From assembly GCA_009845545.1 (NCBI GenBank), contig VXZK01000191.1, positions 1-45,240 of the forward strand: a DNA stretch of 45,240 bases, read 5' to 3'. Within the stretch, counting starts at the first letter, position 1, and each line of letters opens with the position of its first letter. Source of the stretch: Candidatus Poribacteria bacterium. Lineage in GTDB: Bacteria > Poribacteria > WGA-4E > WGA-3G. The notes beneath the pieces were generated by a model, which saw only the letters and a program-made list of their open reading frames with translations, was not told the origin of the DNA and made no database searches. A program made the position numbers and the translations under genes. Positions 42,236 to 45,240 of the stretch are shown here, piece by piece.

Positions 42236-44089
42236 CTAAAGGTGTCCTATTTCATTAAGTACCTCATCAATTTTAGATTCTAATTCAAAAACATGGAACG
42301 GGTGTCCCTGCACCTTGTTAAACCCAATAGCATCGATGAGATAGGTGCTACGGATGAGTTGGCGGAGTTGACCACTGTTGAGTTCAGGGATTAAAATCCG
42401 CTTGAATCTGTTGAGAATGTCGGCCAAGTCATGAGGGAAAGGGTTGAGATGGCGGAGATGGACGTGTGCTATCGGGAGTCCTTCGGCGACGCAGTTTTCC
42501 ACAGCGGTTCGGAGCGCGCCGTAAGTACCGCCCCAACCGAGTAGAAGGATTTCACCTTCCTGTGCACCGAATACTTCTGTCGGTGGCAAATCATTGGCGA
42601 CGCGTGCGACTTTTTCTGCACGGATTTCTACCATTTTTTCATGATTTTCGGCATCGTAACTGACATGTCCAGTCACATCGGATTTCTCCAAACCACCGAT
42701 ACGGTGTTCTAATCCGGCGGTACCGGGTTTTGCCCACGGGCGCGCCAAGGTCTCTGGATCGCGTAGATACGGTTCAAATCCGTTACTGGTATCAGCACTC
42801 ACCGCAAAATCTGACCGAATTTCGGGTAAATCGGAGAGGTGCGGGATTTTCCACGGTTCCGCGCCCATCCCGATATAAAGGTCAGAGAGGAAGATCACCG
42901 GTGTTCGGTATTTCACTGCAATGCGACACGCTTCATAGACGGTATCAAAGCAGTCAAAAGGACGTGAAGGCGCGACGATCGGAATCGGGGACTCTCCGTT
43001 CCTACCGTAAAACATTTGCAGAAGGTCGGACTGTTCCGTTTTTGTCGGCATACCTGTTGAAGGCCCCGCACGTTGGATATTGCATATCACCAAAGGGAGT
43101 TCTGCAATCATTGCGAGGTTAATCGCTTCCGATTTAAGCGCGAGCCCGGGGCCACTGCTACCAGTAACACCGAGCGCACCACTAAAGGCGGCACCGATTG
43201 CCACCCCAACGGCGGCGATTTCGTCTTCCATCTGCATCGTGACGACACCAAAATTCCGGTATTGCGCGAGTCCGTGAAGAATATCACTTGCAGGGGTTAT
43301 CGGGTAACTGCCGTATACAAGCGGCAAACCAGATTTATGCGATGCTGCAATGAGTCCAAGCACCGTTGCGGAATTGCCTTCAATGTTGCGATAGGTACCG
43401 GGTTCAAAAACTGCAGGTTTAACATCGTAGGAGACAGCAAACTGTTCCGTGGCTTCGCAATAGATATTTCCAGCGCGGAGTGCAAGGATGTTTGATTCAA
43501 TATACTGCGGCTTTTTAGCGAACTTTGTTTTCACCCATTTCATGGCATATTCCATTGGGCGGTTGTAGAGCCAGAGGATCATACCGAGTGCGAAGAAGTT
43601 CTTACACAGATCCATTTCTCGTGTTGTCAGTTCTGTCGCTTCGAGTGATTTGCGTGTGAGACTTGTAAGCTCGACTGGGAAAGTTTGGTACTTCGCGAGT
43701 GTCCCGTCTTCAAGCGGATTGCTTTCGTATCCGGCGAGACGGAGATTGCGGCGCGCAAAATTGTCCTCATTTACAATAAGAATACCGTTGGGTTTAAGTT
43801 TCTGGAGGTGAACCTTTAAAGCGGCTGGATTCATCGCTACGAGTACGTCACAGAGATCCCCGGGGGTATGAATCTGTTCGCTTGAGAAGTGGAGTTGGAA
43901 CCCAGACACACCGGCTAATGATCCAGCGGGTGCGCGAATCTCGGCGGGATAGTCGGGGAGCGTAGCGACATCGTTCCCAATAAGGGCAGTAGTTTCTGTC
44001 ATTTGTGTGCCAATGGTCTGCGACCCATCGCCGGAGTCGCCAGCAAATAGAATTGTCGCTTCCTCGATTTGCTCTACTGGCTTGCGCAT
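42236..44089 (-). CDS. korA: 2-oxoacid:ferredoxin oxidoreductase subunit alpha with fused gamma domain
   Basis: 617 aa. The N-terminal gamma domain (about 10-190) has ILFAGDSGDGSQTIG, DVATLPDYPAEIRAPAGSL and MNPAALKVH. It is followed by the alpha pyrimidine-binding domain with YGSYPITPAS, MEDEIAAVGVAIGAAFSG and TGSSGPGLALKSEA, and the C-terminal transketolase-C-like domain (LLLGWGGTYGALRTAVE, LRHLNPFP). The gamma-alpha fusion is the two-subunit KorAB form common in aerobes and other bacteria. It starts at ATG 44089, one codon after a GTG, with AAGGAAG upstream. It links central carbon flow to ferredoxin. Confidence 0.93.
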   Translation of the reverse strand: MRKPVEQIEEATILFAGDSGDGSQTIGTQMTETTALIGNDVATLPDYPAEIRAPAGSLAGVSGFQLHFSSEQIHTPGDLCDVLVAMNPAALKVHLQKLKPNGILIVNEDNFARRNLRLAGYESNPLEDGTLAKYQTFPVELTSLTRKSLEATELTTREMDLCKNFFALGMILWLYNRPMEYAMKWVKTKFAKKPQYIESNILALRAGNIYCEATEQFAVSYDVKPAVFEPGTYRNIEGNSATVLGLIAASHKSGLPLVYGSYPITPASDILHGLAQYRNFGVVTMQMEDEIAAVGVAIGAAFSGALGVTGSSGPGLALKSEAINLAMIAELPLVICNIQRAGPSTGMPTKTEQSDLLQMFYGRNGESPIPIVAPSRPFDCFDTVYEACRIAVKYRTPVIFLSDLYIGMGAEPWKIPHLSDLPEIRSDFAVSADTSNGFEPYLRDPETLARPWAKPGTAGLEHRIGGLEKSDVTGHVSYDAENHEKMVEIRAEKVARVANDLPPTEVFGAQEGEILLLGWGGTYGALRTAVENCVAEGLPIAHVHLRHLNPFPHDLADILNRFKRILIPELNSGQLRQLIRSTYLIDAIGFNKVQGHPFHVFELESKIDEVLNEIGHL

Positions 44090-44207
44090 CACAATTGCTT
44101 CCTTTTTTATGTAATAGGTGCGCGCTGGGGAGGCATGCCTTCAGGATATTAAATCATTGGGTTCGCACTCGGGAACCGCACCTGAAAATATGATATGTTT
44201 TAAACGT

Positions 44208-44741
44208 CTACGCGCCTTCGCGGGCTTTAAATGCATCGCGAACGGGTCTCGGAGGTAACGTTAAGACTTCTTGCGGGAATTCTTCTATGAGATAGGAGAT
44301 CACATCACGAATGGATACCATGCCGAGCGGACGATTCTCAGTATCAACAATGGGGACGTGTCGGTAACCACCTCGCGCCATATAGAGAATCGCGGTATTC
44401 AACGAATCTTCCGGTTTTGCTGTTTGTGGATCCGCTATCATGAACTCTTTAACACTGATAACATCCAGATTTCCGATCTGTTTGTTGAGAATTTTGTTGA
44501 GTACATCTCGCTCACTAAAAATTCCGCGGAGTAAGCCGTTTTCGATAACCGGTGCCGCGCCGATCTTGTTTGTTAAGAGCAGGTCAATCGCCTCGTTAGC
44601 ACTATAGGTAATGTCAATCGTGACAATGGGACGCATCAGATCTTTTAGGGAAACCTGAATTTCTTGCGCGCTCCATGCTTTTAACGCAGCATCTTCGTCC
44701 ATCTGCTCTAATTCTTCGTCAATAGCCAAGTCATATAGCAC
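44208..44741 (-). CDS. CBS-domain pair protein upstream of korAB
   Basis: 177 aa. A 30-residue acidic leader, then two CBS repeats (about 34-90 and 97-155): MRPIVTIDITYSANEAIDLL with GIFSERDVL, and MIADPQTAKPEDSLNTAILY with GMVSIRDVI. CBS pairs bind AMP, ATP or related ligands and sense energy state. The start is GTG with a strong AGGAGG upstream. It is 11 bp downstream of a second CBS gene and 118 bp ahead of korA, so it may regulate the oxidoreductase. Confidence 0.85.
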   Translation of the reverse strand: MLYDLAIDEELEQMDEDAALKAWSAQEIQVSLKDLMRPIVTIDITYSANEAIDLLLTNKIGAAPVIENGLLRGIFSERDVLNKILNKQIGNLDVISVKEFMIADPQTAKPEDSLNTAILYMARGGYRHVPIVDTENRPLGMVSIRDVISYLIEEFPQEVLTLPPRPVRDAFKAREGA

Positions 44742-44752
44742 GGTTACGCCTC

Positions 44753-45181
44753 CTAATCCTGATGTTCTATAAATATAGCGATATGTTCGAGAATATCACG
44801 GGTCGAAATTATGCCAATGGGGTATGCTTCGCCTTGGTCGTCCCAGACGCAGAGCGGTAAATGACGGAAATGTCCGAGGTGCATCAAGTTTAACGCGAAG
44901 GCTATCGGGTCACTGGCGCGAAGGGTTTCTGGTTCCGGTGTCATTACCTGTTCAACCTTAAATTCTGTAGGCGCGGCGCGCTGCCCACTGACATGCTGCA
45001 GCAAGTCCCGTTCGGTGATGATTCCGACCAATTGTTCATCTTCATCAACGACGAGAACACACCCGCGTCCGCCCTCCTGCATCATATCAATCACAATAGA
45101 GACAGGAGATCCAATTGGCACCGTAGCGGGTTGTTTGTAGTCTAAAGTGCTAATCGGTAGAGACAGTGTTCTCGCGTCCAT
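44753..45181 (-). CDS. CBS-domain pair protein
   Basis: 142 aa, essentially a bare CBS pair: ATVPIGSPVSIVIDMMQEGG with GIITERDLLQH, and VMTPEPETLRASDPIAFALN with GIISTRDILEHI. AAGGAA precedes the ATG. It shares architecture with the next gene, so the two may form a heterodimer or come from an old duplication. First visible gene of the CBS-CBS-KorA-KorB-M55 run; genes further upstream are outside the window. Confidence 0.85.
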   Translation of the reverse strand: MDARTLSLPISTLDYKQPATVPIGSPVSIVIDMMQEGGRGCVLVVDEDEQLVGIITERDLLQHVSGQRAAPTEFKVEQVMTPEPETLRASDPIAFALNLMHLGHFRHLPLCVWDDQGEAYPIGIISTRDILEHIAIFIEHQD

Positions 45182-45240
45182 CGCATCTATTCCTTTAGTG
45201 TAACGTTAAAAAACAGGTTTCAGTTTCTTATTTCTTATTC

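Overview
The window looks like chromosomal DNA of a Gram-negative-type bacterium from a poorly cultured lineage. My best guess is Candidatus Poribacteria or a close relative, with moderate confidence and no marker gene to prove it. The clues are a LamG protein with a signal peptide, a DUF1349-like secreted protein, a GH88 uronyl hydrolase, Gfo/Idh/MocA oxidoreductase, sulfatase-modifying (FGE) and TPR modules, an ADP-heptose enzyme (implying LPS heptose), and a PorX-like regulator outside an obvious Bacteroidetes context. Base composition is moderate, with visibly AT-richer patches at about 5.4-6.4 kb and 30.8-35.1 kb.

Layout. 0-1.8 kb (+): a lone sugar ABC permease, a hairpin and hisA. 1.9-3.7 kb: a divergent pair, a degenerate EF-Tu paralogue (-) and the heptose-1-phosphate adenylyltransferase (+). 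3.8-7.2 kb (+): GH88 hydrolase, then an overlapping pair made of an AAA ATPase and a small protein with a PD-(D/E)XK-like pattern. 7.2-13.2 kb (-): Gfo/Idh oxidoreductase, a large RND efflux pump and two secreted concanavalin-fold proteins that share a short C-terminal tail. 13.7-22.0 kb (+): glycolate-oxidase-type subunits GlcD and GlcE with two small unknown genes between them, then a PorX-like REC-PglZ protein, DsbD and a membrane-anchored TPR protein. 22.0-25.0 kb (-): tRNA-Thr, tRNA-Phe and a tandem pair of DNA sliding-clamp genes. 25.0-30.7 kb (-): a PreP-like M16 protease, a TAXI-type TRAP binding lipoprotein and a flavin-dependent halogenase-like enzyme. 30.8-35.1 kb (-): an AT-rich accessory block with a four-module UvrD helicase-RuvC-TPR-FGE fusion protein, a small conserved protein and a BrnT/BrnA toxin-antitoxin pair. 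35.2-40.2 kb (-): a tight four-gene operon (Fe-alcohol dehydrogenase, PQQ-type propeller, HemN/HemW-like radical SAM, PaaK-like ligase). 40.3-45.2 kb (-): M55 D-aminopeptidase, 2-oxoacid:ferredoxin oxidoreductase KorB/KorA and two CBS-domain proteins.

Most striking. (1) One uninterrupted reading frame joins a UvrD-type helicase lacking the 2B insert to a RuvC-type resolvase with intact acidic/His residues, six TPRs and a shortened FGE/C-lectin-type domain, next to a toxin-antitoxin locus. It is a candidate undescribed DNA-processing or conflict system. (2) dnaN is tandemly duplicated with its promoter, and the upstream copy has lost the usual residues of the client-peptide cleft. (3) An EF-Tu paralogue keeps its P-loop but has lost the G3, G4 and G5 motifs. 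(4) A PorX-like protein has Asn at the phospho-acceptor position but an intact PglZ active site. (5) An AAA ATPase is translationally coupled to a nuclease-like small protein.

Start codons were moved inward wherever a ribosome binding site and family length supported it. Family names rest on motifs read by eye; no database search was possible.
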